Source of the DNA: Purshia tridentata | Taxonomy: Eukaryota; Streptophyta; Magnoliopsida; Rosales; Rosaceae | Direction: 5' to 3' | DNA length: 64,000 nucleotides | Assembly: GCA_003254885.1 (NCBI GenBank) | Contig: QANT01009325.1 | Location: 54,632 to 118,631, forward strand | Part shown: in pieces, positions 11,607-24,411 of the stretch | How the letters are laid out: each line of letters begins with the position of its first letter | How positions within the stretch are numbered: the stretch's first letter is position 1 | Position numbers and translations under genes: made by a program | The notes under the pieces: model-generated | Seen by the model: the letters and a program-made list of their open reading frames with translations, nothing else | Databases searched by the model: none | What the model was told of the DNA's origin: nothing

Positions 11607-13391
11607 TCATGGGTCATAGGTGAGTAGTGACTGATATCTATTAATGAGCAGATTATGGTGGGAATATGGAGTGTCCTGTATTTTGGGGCCACAATACTGA
11701 AGAGACTGAATGTACTGAATAAGTCTCAGCCTACTGTCTCTCTCTCTCTCAGCAAAGATGCTTCACTTTCTCATTTTTTCCTTGCATTAAAACGATGTAC
11801 AGATGTCTGAACAGAAAAAAAATCTTGAGATGGTGAGATATGTGTGAAGTAGACTACACACCGTCGGGTCAAACGACAAAATCCCACGATGTCATTTGGT
11901 ATGGTTACATACACATGATACCTACACCGGAACAAACTAGCTATTTTGTCTAGTTTGGTACGTGTCAGTAATATAGCTTAGATCATTGTGTAGTTTTGAA
12001 GAAGCCTTCAATTTCCATGAGAAATTATCACTTAATCATATGATGGACATGCGTCACTCAATCATCTAATTAAGTAGTGATACTCACTATGACTGCTAAC
12101 TTTTTGTGATGAATTAACTCTCCAACAAAATTAGTTTGAGAAAAGTCGAATCTGGTTTCATGAGTAATTGAGTAATTGACAAGACTATTTAGGCACCTAT
12201 CCCTTATAAGAATGCCCCCAAACTCTCAGCTGTACGTAACAATTATTTAATAATTCATTCTTCCGGTGCCTCTTTGCTAACAACTAATCCGTAAGTTATT
12301 TTATCATATATAGTACCATAGTCTTATTCGTATGAAATTTTGGGTTCGAAACCTTCCATCATAATTCCTCACTTTTTGATACGTTTGCAAGATATAGGGT
12401 GGGACTACACTTGTGTGCTCTCTCAACCTCTTGGATGAGAATGCATGTGAGTGAGGGTTTAGTTTAATATACATTTATTGAATTATTAGTTTTTAAGTAT
12501 AATAATTGTTTAATATATATTTACAACTAAAGTAACCAAAAAATGCATTTCAAAATTTTGGAGGTAGCTTGTTAACACAGTCTAATATAGTAGCCTGTTA
12601 TCAGACTAGCAGAGGTAATTTGTTGAGACAGTTTCGTAGTTGAGGTGTATTAGTGTAACTTTTTAAACTTGAAATACGAAATTGAAAAGAATGTATAATT
12701 AAGGTATATAATTAACCATATACTAGATTATAATATGTTATATACATATTTGAAGGATCCAATGATTCATCTCTGAGAGACCGATAAAAAGGAATACCAA
12801 CATTCATACTGGAAGACTAATCTCACCAAGGACAAAGCCAAATTTTGCAACCTTTAAATGCTTATTGGGTTGTTCTTGTCCGCATGGTTTACCAGGTTTA
12901 ATGTGCATAGAGTTACAGAGTACTTGCAAGGTTACAGGGCACAATTGAAGTATGATGATGATGGCACCCTCGTGCAAAAAGTATGGTGAGAAGCAAACCT
13001 TTCTTGTTGTCGGTTGTACTCGGAATTTATTTAAAGGGGCTGCTGCACATGGCTGATGAGTAATGACTCTCCTCCTTGGGACGAGGGTAACTAGGCTGTC
13101 TGAGATGGACAGCTCCCACATGACATATACCCCCCAAGGTCCCAATAAGCAAGGCTTCCTCTCTTTTTTGGTCCTACAAATAAGGGCACTTCAGACAACA
13201 CAGATATCTTGGTGGATAAATTAGCCTACTACAGAATACAGATAATGGGTATCTGACATCTCCTTTTCTTTACCAAAAAAGAAAGCCCTATATTAATTTC
13301 AAAACTCAAATGACCAGTAGCTAGAACTGTCTGCCATCATTTATATATACACGTGTGGACGATTCTCATATATATGTTGATGTATTTGAGA
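11607..13391. other. PCS1 upstream region, gene-free
   Basis: AT-rich intergenic DNA upstream of PCS1. A CT run (ctctctctctctc) lies near 11738-11751. An open frame at 12804-13145 has no family features or convincing codon pattern and is not called. Confidence 0.45.
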
Positions 13392-14743
13392 TGCGAGACC
13401 TTGAAGTGGCTTAAATTAATCAACATCGATGATTATGCATATTAGTAAACTGAAATGGTGTTCAAGTTTATGCATCTTAAACGAAGGAAAAGACCAGAAG
13501 ATAAGTGCAGGCTGCAGCCGGGTATTAATGTATCATATATGGTTAAACGGTCCACACCCTAATTATAATAAGAAATACATATTAGTGACTCTCACTCAAT
13601 AAATAAGGTATGAGGTTGTTGAAAACTCGAACTCATATTTGAAGACTGATGTGTGTATTCTGTCAAAAATGGATAAGTAAATACAACTAAGGGCTCACGT
13701 GCTGGTGCTACATTGTCAATTGTCAAATCCAATACCGGTGGTGAGGCAACCAATGCTGTTGTTAGTAACAGTCAGCGTTTGCACATGTTATGCTGCTTCG
13801 TTAGAGGACACGAAACAGGACTGTTGTACTGTACATGATTGAGTGGCTTGGGCACTAGTTTCTATTCTCCAAATGGATAGGTACTACCCTGTTTGGCTTG
13901 TGATCGAATTAGAAAGTTGGAATGAAATTAATCCCGAATTTTCCACTTATGCAAATGAGGTGGTTTTTTTTTTACTTAAACAAGAATTAAAGCCACTGAA
14001 TTTCACAGATTAAGTTGTTGGTTTGTGGAGAAAGTCTTAAATACCAATGATGGAATGATACGTAATCATTCTTCCTGACTTTAGTTTTTTCTCAGAAGAA
14101 TAATTCATGTGTGCATCAAAATTGTTTGTGGATGCCCTTTCACTCTTTCAGCATTATTAGACTGGAATACATGCGTTAACTAAGGAAGAAAGATTTCTGA
14201 AAGATCAGCAGCCCAACAAATGAGCTAATATAAAAGCACATATCTTTCAGACAATTCTTATTGATTTGTAATTATAAAAAGGTATGTGCTTGATTTGCCA
14301 GTCATTGATGCAGATGACTTGTTAGCATTCCACTTGCTTTGAAATCTTGAAGTGGCTTAAATTAACTACACTTATGATAAACAAAGGAAAAGACCAGAAG
14401 ATACATGAAGACCACAGTAGGGTAGTAATGTATCATATATAGTCAAGCCATACCCTAATTGAAACAAGGTCAAGTATCTCGTCGTGCAACAAACCAATGA
14501 TGGAATGACACGCAATCGTTCTTCCCGGCTTTAGTTCTGTTCAGAAGAAGAATCCCAGTGTGCATCTAAGTAGGTTGTGAACGTCCTTTCAGTATTAGAC
14601 TGGAATACATCCATGTGTTAATTAAGGAAGAAGATTTCTGAAACAAGTAGTGAACCTGATCAGCAGCCAAACAAAATATCTAATATACAATTAAGCACAT
14701 CTTTGATCAGACAATACTGAATTGAGTTGTAATTTTATACAGG
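13392..14743. repeat. Diverged local duplication downstream of the AVT1 gene
   Basis: Unit 1 (about 13392-14290) and unit 2 (about 14341-14743) share two blocks in the same order. Block one is cttgaagtggcttaaatta followed by ggaaaagaccagaagata (13397-13563 and 14345-14459). Block two is ccaatgatggaatga through gactggaatacat and ttctgaaa to the end (14044-14280 and 14493-14735). Unit 1 carries about 475 bp between its blocks that unit 2 lacks. Unit 2 runs into the 3' UTR of the AVT1 gene, so unit 1 looks like a copied 3' flank. Confidence 0.75.
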
Positions 14744-14819
14744 TAGGACTTAACTCATGCTTCTTCTGGAACTCCAACAAAAGGGAGCTTCCAAGTATAG
14801 TTGAGATATATTGTCCCCT

Positions 14820-17800
14820 TCAGTCAATTTGGTCAGCTATTCTTGTAATTGCTGAATATGTGCCAATAACAGAGCAAGCCACCCCCACAAGTATAATCAA
14901 AATGCAAAATGCTATCTGCAATTTAAAACAAGCAATGTGAAAGGCATTATGACTGAGAAGCTAATTTCTGATAAAATAAAGGGTGTGAAGTATTTACAAC
15001 AATGATAATGATGGATATGGGTAGCTTCTTAGTTTCTCACCTCCAACTTGGTTACTCCACCTTTGTGTAATCTGAGATAACACAGGCATGGGAATATAAC
15101 AGCCTGATCTCAAGGAAAAGTAGAAAACGAAATCAGATTAATTCATTATGAACTGCATGCTTTAATCCAAGTGTATACATATATGAAGAAATTGCTCACC
15201 ACTAGCATTGCAATTAAGGATCCAATAAATGCCATCACAGAGCCTGCAGTCCAGTTGAGAAAATGAACAGCTTAGTAAACACCGCACTTTTCATGTATAT
15301 TCACAAGAATTTGTATTGTCTTATTATTTTAATCAAAAATGTTTTCATGTCATAGATTCTGGCATGTTATTTTGTTTGTTGGTCAATCTAAACCATTGTC
15401 GTAGTGCAGAATATTCTTACCAAAGAACGGAAAATTCAACGCAACGACCAAAGTTGATAAAACTAGAAGTGTTCGGAGACAGATTGAGAGACCGTGAGAT
15501 CCCATCCAAGCTTGAGGAAAGAGTTCTTCTACACTCAAAGCCACGGGTGTCATTGTCAAGGCATACTTTGTCATTGGACACACAATCTACACAATCCAAA
15601 ATGTAATACTTAGTGTATATCTCAAAACTATGATCAATTGGTAGTTTGGACTGGGAATTTGATAAAGAAACTCTGACAAAAAGAAGAAAGTTTCTCAAAT
15701 CGTACTGTTGTCCAGACTGCAATTTTAGATGCAACATATTCTTTGGGCATGTTTAAAGTGAACTGAGATTGGATTGCGTCTCCAAACATTAGATAGCCGC
15801 ATACTGCTACCCCAGTGTACATTAAAAAGCAAAAGGCAAAGCTGCAGCAGATAAAACATATATTAGCAAAGCAATTAGTCCTGCAAATTAAACACTAATC
15901 CCACTGTTGGTCACCTGACTCACCTGGTTATTAGAACTGATGAAAATTGTGATGGTTCTCTCATGGATGTGTAGATATTTGGGAAAACTGAATGACCCGC
16001 GTAGCTGAAACCATATATGCCAATTGTGACAGACAGATTTGCAAGGTTTAAGGCTCTTCCACTGTGATGAAATCCAACCTGGTTCACCACCCCAACCCAT
16101 AACAAGCAAAGTGCCACCAGGATCGATGCAATCACTCCTCCAACTGAAAACATTGGTACAATAATACAGTTGCTAGAGCTTATAAATTAAATGTCCAACA
16201 TCGAATTATGAAATTGAAGCATAAGATTGCAAGAAGATAAGTGATCAGGACATGAAACCTGAGAGGTAAGAGAGCAAACTAAGGTTTTGAAGCCATACAG
16301 TTGGAAGAACTACTAGACTCGCTGTGATGGCAAAGATTTGATGACTATCAAGATGGATTCCAGAAACTGACATGGTGGTGTTTGGGAATAGTGCTGACAA
16401 GTTATCACTCATCATAGTCAGAAACTCCACACAAGCACCCTATACACAGAGTAAACCCATTCACTTTTCAATGCATGCATAATGAAAAGAGGGAATGATA
16501 AAGAAAAATAAATAGAAAACAGATCCAAATTAACCCATATAAAGAGAAAATTAAGAGTTCAGTGGACTTACATATAGTTCTAGATACAAAATTACCTGCA
16601 TGGACCAAAAACCTAGTGTCAGTGTTGCTTCAAACAGATAAATATCCACTTTGTGATGCAAATCCATAAATCAGGCATAATTGTTATATGTGTCCATCCA
16701 AGAATTTCAACTTTTATACGCCCATATACAAATACATACATATACACGAAATTTTTCTGTTATTAAGCAATCTAGTATGTTCTGTTACTAGACCACCAAA
16801 TATTTGGTTCAGGTTGACAATTTGATAAAAGAACATTTTGTTATATATGCATACAGGGATGCGTGTGAAAAAGGAAATTTCATATACATATTAGAGACCA
16901 TGAGAGACTTACAGACAAGAATAAACGACCAAGTGGGCCAAAAGCAGCCTGGCCAATATCTGGGTAGGTTCGGAGTCCAGGACAGCTTTCTAAGCATCGC
17001 TGCAATAAAGTTCCTGTATAGCAACAGACGATACAAAACATGAAAAGCATTATGATGCTCAACCACCCTCCTTCTCTTATTGCATATGGGGTTGTAAGTA
17101 GTCCTATCCCACATAGCACATTCGTTCCTGCATAATCAATGACATAAGAATCTCAATTTCTAAATGAAATTGCATGCGCCTTAAGATTATGATACGTCAT
17201 GTTCGATTCAAAAATACAAAACCAAGAGCGATTGTTATTTTACCATTAAGTACAGCTTGGGGGAATGAACAGCAGTGCTCCTTTGCCGGCGGCAATTCAG
17301 TGACGGAGAATTTTGAGAAGGAAGAGTAGACAGATAATTTCTCAGGTGGGGCAGTTAAGGTAGACACTCCTCTATCTAAACTTCTATTCGAAATAACTTT
17401 GTCGCCTAAACATGTTTCAGAGTTGAGTAATTTGGCACTTAGCAAAGCAGATTCACAATCAGGTGACAAGTATTGTTGCCTCTTGTAACTTGCGGACAAA
17501 GGGGAGCTTATTCCTGTAAAACTGCCCCCCGGAAGAAAACTAAGGGAGAGAGGCGTCACACTAGTGTACATATCCATCGACTGCCTGCACATAACATTCA
17601 ACAAAGAAAGTGAAAATTACAAATTGGGTAAAATTTCTGGTTCATGTAGTCATATTGTGATAAATAAATAAATATGATACAAATAATAGTATTGTAACAC
17701 ATGAACTAAAATTGTTGGCTATCTCTCTCATCAATATATAAAATTGTTTGTACTATCGCTTTGAATTAAAATCGTTTAGTAATAAATATATATATGTAAT

Positions 17801-18097
17801 GGGTGCTATGCTTTATGTGCTTCGGTTGTATATATATTTTATTGTATCTATTTCTCTAATCACTCAACTGAATAAATAAATTAATTACCAGTAGCTCTGA
17901 GGCCAGGCAGCAGGGGGAGTGTTAATGTCAATGCCGTCATGAGATTGGTCTGGTGAGGGAACTCTGACGATATCGGATTCGGTATCTGCTTCGTACTGGT
18001 CGGAAGCCCTATGTGCTTGGTATTCTTCATCGTCTGTTTGGAAGTCCTCGTGATCCCCACGGTTGGGTCCAAGATCATCGTTCCAGTAGCACTTCAT
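14820..18097 (-). CDS. AVT1: Vacuolar amino-acid transporter, AVT1 type
   Basis: Proton-coupled amino-acid transporter of the AAAP family; relatives act at the vacuole membrane. Eleven exons: 18097-17889, 17584-17244, 17127-16913, 16595-16572, 16439-16259, 16143-15924, 15841-15706, 15586-15421, 15243-15200, 15103-15041 and 14915-14820, giving 564 residues. The first 190 residues are a soluble acidic tail (many D/E, then Ser/Pro-rich). The transporter core begins at NVLCGIGLLTTPYAIREGGW and shows about eleven hydrophobic spans, with GFSYAGHSVFPNIY and YGYLMFG-like segments typical of AVT1. Exon 4 is a 24-base microexon (VILYLELY); reading through without it breaks no frame but removes part of a membrane helix. 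It sits next to PCS1, as in Arabidopsis (At5g02170/80 beside At5g02190). Confidence 0.93.
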
Positions 18098-19324
18098 CGC
18101 ACTAGTACTAGGTGCCTCAGCAAAAACCTAGGATTAATGCAAAACAAGACAATAAGATTCATGCATCTATCTACGTTATGATTTCGGAGGTGACAGCATG
18201 GATGTTTGCTGTATGTATGTGGTTGTGAAACCTCATCAAGCGTACGCGGGATCAAGTGAGACACACACGGCTAAGGGCCTGTGCAACTGTACACGTGTCA
18301 CTTGATTCATTGGCTGCTTCTGCGCCCGGGAAGGATACGATCCGAAAACTTCGGGCTCTTGTACTTATAATCAAATTTGGTTTCTCATAGTCATACATAC
18401 TCATGCATACTCATCTTCCCCACAGTTAATGTCTTTCCTTTCTTATCAAAGCTTATCTTATATTTTAGTCATCATACAGATGAATCGGTAGTATATCTTA
18501 TTAGGTCGAAATAAATGAAATTTAGAGTGAGCTCAGATGTGAATACACGAAATACTATACTGTCGATTTGGGTCAAACTTTTAAGTTGTTTTAATGTCTA
18601 TATTACTATTATGCATTGTCCCTTATGTGGCTCAAAATTAATCTCTCATTTGAACAACTTTCGTCTCTGGCATTACTTTATAACTATATGTCCCTTTACT
18701 TTATGACTCTATAACTTTGGTCTCTAGCATTTTTCGTAACTATATACAAGCAGCTGACCGGTCGACTGTGGTAAAGGTGAAGAACCTCTCAAATAAATGT
18801 CATTAACCATAATACCATTGAGTTATAGGAGCATTAATGATACTTCTAAAGGATGTTGCTCATTACTCAATTATCTTTCTTCCTCTTTTAACTTCCCTAA
18901 AAGGCCTTTTCTCCCTCATGGCTATTCAGCAGTTTGAGGTAGGTAAAGGGATCCAGTAGCTTGAACGATCAGCATGATCAACTACACTATCATGAGTTGA
19001 ATAATATTGTGTGATGCAAATTGTTAGAGTTGCTGTGGGTCACAACTCACATGAATGACAGCAATATTGCCCTGTGTCAGAAGCCAACTTTTAACAGCAC
19101 CCTTGGGCTCGTGACATTGCGAGGCCCTCATTTTCTCTCAATTCAAAGTGTACTATCTAATTAATCATCACAGAAAAGATTGATGTATCTGTAGCATTAA
19201 ATTTGAACAATAATGATCACTGAAAACAAAACATGTGACAATGTTAAAGGGCATGCAATCTTAGTTGTTCAAAGCTTGACAGTAGCAGTGAGATCCAAGT
19301 TACAAACCAGAGGAATATTTAATT
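18098..19324. other. AVT1 promoter region and FIP 3' flank, gene-free
   Basis: Contains the AVT1 promoter at the left and the FIP-like 3' UTR at the right. No coding sequence or repeat is supported in between. Confidence 0.5.
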
Positions 19325-19881
19325 CTATGATTTGTTGATTTGGTTGAGCTTGCCAAGGCCATTGCAACGAGCACACACAATCTGAGCCTGGTCCTTCCTT
19401 GCTGCATTTGCTCTCAAGGTCACCCCTGCCTTCCTAACAAAACCTGCCCCGTCACATTCAGGACACCTACAACAACAAACATATCAAACATAAAGTTGAA
19501 GCCAAATATTCCGTATTCGGGTTTTGAACAAATCATAAAATGGAATCAAGTTTAGCTATAGAAGAGAGCAATGAAATGATGACAGGGGTAGTTAATTATT
19601 TACGTGTCCTTGCGAGAGAAGAGGATTGGGAAGGCAGTTCCAAGCAGGGCCACTGCAGCAGCACCGGCAATCAGGTAGGGGGTGCTGTCGGCGGATACAT
19701 CTCCGACCGCCGCCACCACTGTCAATGGCCTCTTCTTGTGTTTCCCAATTCTGTTCCATGACAGAGCTGTTGGTGTTGTCACAGCTGAGTGCATTCTGAA
19801 GTGAGAGGGGCTGCCCACTGCTGCGGATTGCTTCAGTGGCTCTGCAGAAATGATATTCAGAGGAGAAGACATTGATCCCAT
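19325..19881 (-). CDS. FIP: FtsH5-interacting-protein-like (FIP), plastid zinc-finger membrane protein
   Basis: Two exons, 19881-19604 and 19466-19325, giving 139 residues. The first 55 or so residues are Ser/Ala-rich and basic, like a chloroplast transit peptide. One hydrophobic span follows (PYLIAGAAAVALLGTAFPIL). The carboxy end has two CxxCxGxG-like motifs, CPECDGAGF and CARCNGLG, as in half of a DnaJ zinc-binding domain. This matches Arabidopsis FIP (At5g02160 from memory), a thylakoid protein reported to bind the FtsH5 protease. The location between AVT1 and Fes1 genes also agrees with the Arabidopsis order. The start is the ATG at 19881; a second ATG lies three codons later. Confidence 0.85.
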
Positions 19882-20494
19882 CTCCTAGAAATCTGGTGGT
19901 AACTTCGATTTGTTGGCTAGGAACTACGAGAGAATATCAGGAGTCTGAGGATGATGTAAAAATGGCATTGGGTTATAGTGTTGTATTCGGGTGTATGGAT
20001 TTTTGTTCATTCTAAATGGATAGGGTCTTAAGGCCACATCAGAACTCAAGATTTCTATGGTTTTAAAGATAAGGCTTTGGGTCCCGCAAACCTCACTGAT
20101 TCAATAGAAGCCAACATCTACCTGCCCCTCACTTTTGTGGGGGACTAGTAATGACAAATGTGATAATTTTGGATTAAGTTTCAGGGACATAATACCATAT
20201 ATAAATGTGATAATTCCTTGTCAAGTTCGAGTTGTACTATTGTGTTGAGTGAAAATTTGTCACTTCTATTTCAAATGGAGTAAGTAGTCCTGTTCAAGCG
20301 TGAAGTTAGCTCCCTGAATAATGGCATAGACAAGGCAAGGTGGCTGTCCAAGTGCCAAGGGCCAAGGTATGGGTGGAGTGCACTTGTTACAAATTGAAAT
20401 GGTTTGAACTTTTGTGGCTTGTGGTGAAAGACAAAAGCAATGCAGTAACATGCTAACAGGTTATGGCATGGCAACCAAAAGCAAGACAAGGAGC

Positions 20495-20551
20495 TGGCAA
20501 GCTGGTCCTTTCTTTTTCTTTCCTTTTTGTGGACTGAGATGGCAAGCTGGT
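20495..20551. repeat. 33-bp pyrimidine-rich insertion flanked by 12-bp direct repeats
   Basis: The 12-mer tggcaagctggt is found at 20495-20506 and 20540-20551 around 33 bases beginning with a C/T-rich run. Same layout as the insertions at 9239, 9943 and 50231, though longer and less pure. Confidence 0.6.
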
Positions 20552-20907
20552 TGGGTGTAGTTCTGTTTAGCAGCGCCAAAATTATTATGTGCCTGAGTGG
20601 AAAGTTTGTTCAAAAGGGTTGGTCATGTAGAAATATGTTTTTACAGGCAATAACCATCACACAACAATCAGTACAAAGCGCAGAACCTATGAAGTTGATG
20701 ATACATGGGGCAGCTGCTTGAATATGACCCAGATGATGCTTTTGCTTCCATCATATTTCTTTATTCCATGAAAAACGTGTTTTGGAATTGTCAAGTGAAC
20801 CACATAAATGTGTGGTCACCCAAAAAAGGGGGAGAGAAAAACCGATCATAAATGCCTAATCCATAGAAAACTTTATTCATGCAAAACCTGTTGCAATATC
20901 AAGGAAT

Positions 20908-21047
20908 CAACACAATGTTGCTTCATCTTAGCCAGGAATATATTCCTGAATAACATTACTCAAGTGGCAGCCGTGTCAAGTAAGCAACACAACTGTGGCT
21001 TCAGCTTAGACAAGAAGATACTCCTGAATGACACTACTCAGTTGGCA
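20908..21047. repeat. Imperfect tandem repeat, two units of about 62 bp
   Basis: Unit one 20908-20969 and unit two 20985-21047 both begin caacacaa, contain ggcttca/tgcttca, then cttag, then attcctgaat/actcctgaat, and end in ggca. Identity is roughly three quarters by eye. They lie about 0.9 kb beyond the stop codon of the RING gene. Function unknown. Confidence 0.65.
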
Positions 21048-21971
21048 TGAGCTGACTGCAGATTGAAAACATTGTCGGATTGTCCCATTGATGTGTTTGA
21101 AAGACATGTAGACGCTGTAACAGAAATAAACTCCACCTGTATACTTAAAACACGTACACCAAAGCAACACTGCATAAGATAACAGGAGCATACTTAACCA
21201 CTACATCCTCTCTCATATCCAATAAAATGGCACCTAGTAATCAAGTATCATGAAATTGCACCTAAATTTGGATTCCAAGAATGATTACTTTTAATCCTTT
21301 AGATGACAATTGTAATTTCTGAGTGATGAAGATGGCCCCATTGCCAACTGGAAGTTTCTTTTATATTAAACATTAGCATATAGTAAATTCTGACATGAGG
21401 AATTTAATCACATGCTACAAGGAGAATACAAAAGATGCAGACCCTTTTAGACCCCCCACTGTGATTAAGAGATTGGCATCTTGAATCAAATCTTGCTGAA
21501 CATAAATGCAACAGTATCATAGAAGAGAGACAGTAATCACTTTAGATTAAATAAGAACAATCAAGACAATTCTAAAATACAACAATGGACAAAAAAAAAG
21601 CCATCAGCTTCTAAGTTTAATTCACTCCAAGTCTGCAACAAGCGAGGCCTAAAGTCCTAACAGAAATGCAAACAATAACACAACGGCTTCTCTACCTCCA
21701 TTAACTTTCAAGTTTCAAATGCTCACCACTCTAACCCCTTAGCTTACGTCTCCTCCTCCTTCCACATTGTGGAAACTAATGCCCTACAAACTCAAAATTT
21801 CCATCTCTGCAACAGAGCCCCAATTGAGAGACTCTTCGGTTTTCTGTCATCTATTGCTATTTACACCAAACAAACGATAAATGTACAAATTTTTGCCTTA
21901 ATAAAAGCATTAGCACAATTTCAATCAAATATATAAGAACAAAAAACAAAAACTAAAAAACTAAACCTCCA

Positions 21972-23075
21972 TCAGTTATCATCCAAAGCCCATTGCTGGC
22001 TCCGCCTTCGCGAGGACCTACTGAACACATTACTGGAGCGGCTTCTTCGTGTTAACCCCGACTCCGAGCTCGACCGAGAAGATGAGCTTCTAAACCTCCC
22101 AAAGAATGAGACAAAACTGCGGAAAGCGCGGGCGAATCCTCCAGTCTCCCTCGCTCTTCTTCCGCTGGAGGCCCACGAAATCCTCCGAGGAGCCCCACCA
22201 GCTGTGTTGAACCCACCATCCATCTCAGTGTAAACCACAGGAAGCTCACGTTCCGCGGCTCTTCTGCCCCCAGTGAACCTCCCCACAGCGAACCCTCCAC
22301 CGGGCAACCTCCATATAGTCAACCCCACAGTCTCTTCCTCTCCGACCGCACCCGACTCAGGTGAGGCGCTGCCACCTCCACTGCCACGCACATCAGTCGG
22401 TAGCTGATGGCGGCACACGGGGCACGAATTGCGAATCGAAAGCCACGGGAAAATACAGTCGGAATGGTAAATGTGCTTACAGGGCATCTCGCGCGCCTCG
22501 CAGTCGAGCTCGAACGCCTCTTTACAGACGGCGCAATGCGACTCCGTCGAGACGTGGGTCTCGGCGATTTTGATGGTGGGCATGGACTCGATGGCGGCTT
22601 TTGAAGCCGGAGGGTTGTCCAATCGTCCGACACCGTTTTCCAATTGGGTCAATTGGTGCAACAATCGGTCGAAACCCGAGCCCATCAAGAAGTCGGACAT
22701 GCTGGAGGGTAAGGGGCGAAGTCCCAACCCAGCTCCGTCGTCGTAATAGAGCTCGAAGTTACCCGGGTCGGATTCGGTGGCGGCGGAATCGGGCGGGCCG
22801 CGGAGGACAATGACCGGGTTGAAAGGCGAGCGATCGCGGCTGCTTCGCTGGCTCCGACGCAATCTGGGGCTGGGGCTCTGCGAAATGGGGTTGTTGTCGA
22901 GGAACATCGCGGCGGTGGGAAATGGGTGGTGGAGAGGAGATCGGGTTGGAGTCTGGATTTCTTCAACGAATCCGGCGCCGCAGTCGGGGCAGAGGATCGA
23001 ATCTTGGGCCCGGACACGAACCCTAATCAAGCGGCTGCAAGTGTAGCACCAGTACGAGGAGACCATCGAAGCCAT
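21972..23075 (-). CDS. RING-H2 E3 ubiquitin ligase (RHC/RDUF type, DUF1117)
   Basis: Intronless gene of 367 residues. An N-terminal zinc-ribbon (CYTC...CPDC, residues 10-32) is followed by a low-complexity Ser/Pro/Arg linker. A RING-H2 domain covers residues 181-222 (CAVCKEAF, then MPCKHIYHSDC, then SCPVCRHQLP), with all eight metal ligands. The carboxy part (AVGRFTGGRR, then LPVVYTEMDG and RISW) matches DUF1117. This order is that of Arabidopsis RHC1A/RHC2A and RDUF1/RDUF2, which act in drought and abscisic-acid responses. A GA-repeat lies in the leader. The gene is GC-rich for this window, as intronless RING genes often are. It is divergently arranged with the Fes1 gene, about 1.65 kb apart. 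Confidence 0.92.
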   Translation of the reverse strand: MASMVSSYWCYTCSRLIRVRVRAQDSILCPDCGAGFVEEIQTPTRSPLHHPFPTAAMFLDNNPISQSPSPRLRRSQRSSRDRSPFNPVIVLRGPPDSAATESDPGNFELYYDDGAGLGLRPLPSSMSDFLMGSGFDRLLHQLTQLENGVGRLDNPPASKAAIESMPTIKIAETHVSTESHCAVCKEAFELDCEAREMPCKHIYHSDCIFPWLSIRNSCPVCRHQLPTDVRGSGGGSASPESGAVGEEETVGLTIWRLPGGGFAVGRFTGGRRAAERELPVVYTEMDGGFNTAGGAPRRISWASSGRRARETGGFARAFRSFVSFFGRFRSSSSRSSSESGLTRRSRSSNVFSRSSRRRSQQWALDDN

Positions 23076-23231
23076 CGGAGAACGAAACCCTAATTGGAGT
23101 GAAATTGAACAAAAAAGCGAAGACCCTTCCCTTTTCTTTATTTTTCCGGAAATGAAAGAAAAGATTGAATCTTGATTAAGTCTTAGTGATCAAGATTGAA
23201 TGTAATCCAGTGAGAAATTGAACACCGAGTG

Positions 23232-23256
23232 GAGAGAGAGAGAGAGAGAGAGAGAG
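23232..23256. repeat. GA dinucleotide repeat in the RING gene leader
   Basis: A run of about 12 GA units starting 156 bp upstream of the RING gene ATG. On the coding strand it is a CT-rich leader, common in plant 5' UTRs. Length is likely variable between individuals. Confidence 0.8.
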
Positions 23257-24411
23257 GTGAAAAGGAGAATACAAAGCTTTTAACGGGTGAAGGTAGCGCG
23301 TTGTTCGTTTAAAGCGTGGTGTTTACTCTACACATCTAATTAAAACCCAAAACAGAAGCAAAATTCTTAATAAATTATAAATAATATTTACCCAAAAATA
23401 CAAAGAAACGGAATGTCGCCGACTTTGACGTTTGGGTCTCCCGGGACGTTTGAAAAGTCGTTTGACATCAACGCACCAACACGACATGTCGTCTGGCAAG
23501 TCTTGTTATTTTTTCTTTTCACCATTTTTTTATTTTACTACTGAAAGTTTAGAGTGATGAGGGGACTGGTGGACTACACCTACCACATACCAAACGACAA
23601 CATTTTGTGGGAGACAGAATATTCCACGTTTCCCCCACCATTTATTTGTTTAATTGTTTCAATTTTGGAGCTTAATTATTGGCCTAGTGAAGTGGCCATT
23701 GCTAACACCAAGCAAGAGAGTATAGTATATAAACAAGTAATACTCCGCCCAATCGCAAATTAGGGGGAACGCTGAATTTAATAAATCGTGATACAAATCT
23801 TGCGACAGCCAAGCACTGAATTGGAAATTGCAGGGTGACTTTGCTTTTTGAAAGTATAAAAAAACATTACCAATTATGACAGGTTCTGCAATTTATCTTA
23901 TTGACTAGGTTTTTTGTGACACTTTACAGTCATTACTCATTACCCACATTTGTTTTTTAAGAAAACTTTACCCACACATTATTACCTGTCATCAAATACA
24001 AAATTTCATTTTGTCAAAAAAATTGCATCCCATTTTGTAAGTATGATACATGTCACCTATGCCGCACCAAGTAACACTTTTTTTAAGACCAAAAATGCTC
24101 TCAGAACAATTTTCTTAAAAAGATGAGACCAAAGTATCTTTAGAAACATAGTCATCACATGGTAGGTGTTAAATGACCAAATGACAGGTTTTAATTGGCA
24201 TTCTGCCTGTACCATCACCATTCTAGCTGATTCAACCCACCACCATCGTTCACCTCTCCCACCGACCTCTCATCTCTGTCTCTCTCCCTTTCTCTCTCAT
24301 AAGGGTTTAAAAAGTTTATTGCATATTAAAAAAGATTATTGAATTAAATTACCCAAATAGTTAATGTGTAAGGTGCAAAATCGGTTCTTGATGTGGGTGT
24401 TTTTGGGTAAT

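Larger units (their letters stand above)
19882..21971. other. Gene-free stretch between FIP and the RING ligase
   Basis: Left edge is the FIP promoter; right edge is the 3' UTR of the RING gene. Open frames near 20271-20579 and 20808-21050 are short and lack family features. Two repeat structures inside (20495-20551 and 20908-21047) are listed separately. Confidence 0.5.

Noticed and set aside
12804-13145. 113-residue open frame on the minus strand in intergenic DNA
   Set aside because: No domain, no relatives I recognise, no splice context, and composition like its surroundings.
22052-23046. Overlapping open frames within the RING ligase gene
   Set aside because: Shadows produced by its GC-rich coding sequence; only the minus-strand 367-residue frame has zinc-binding motifs.
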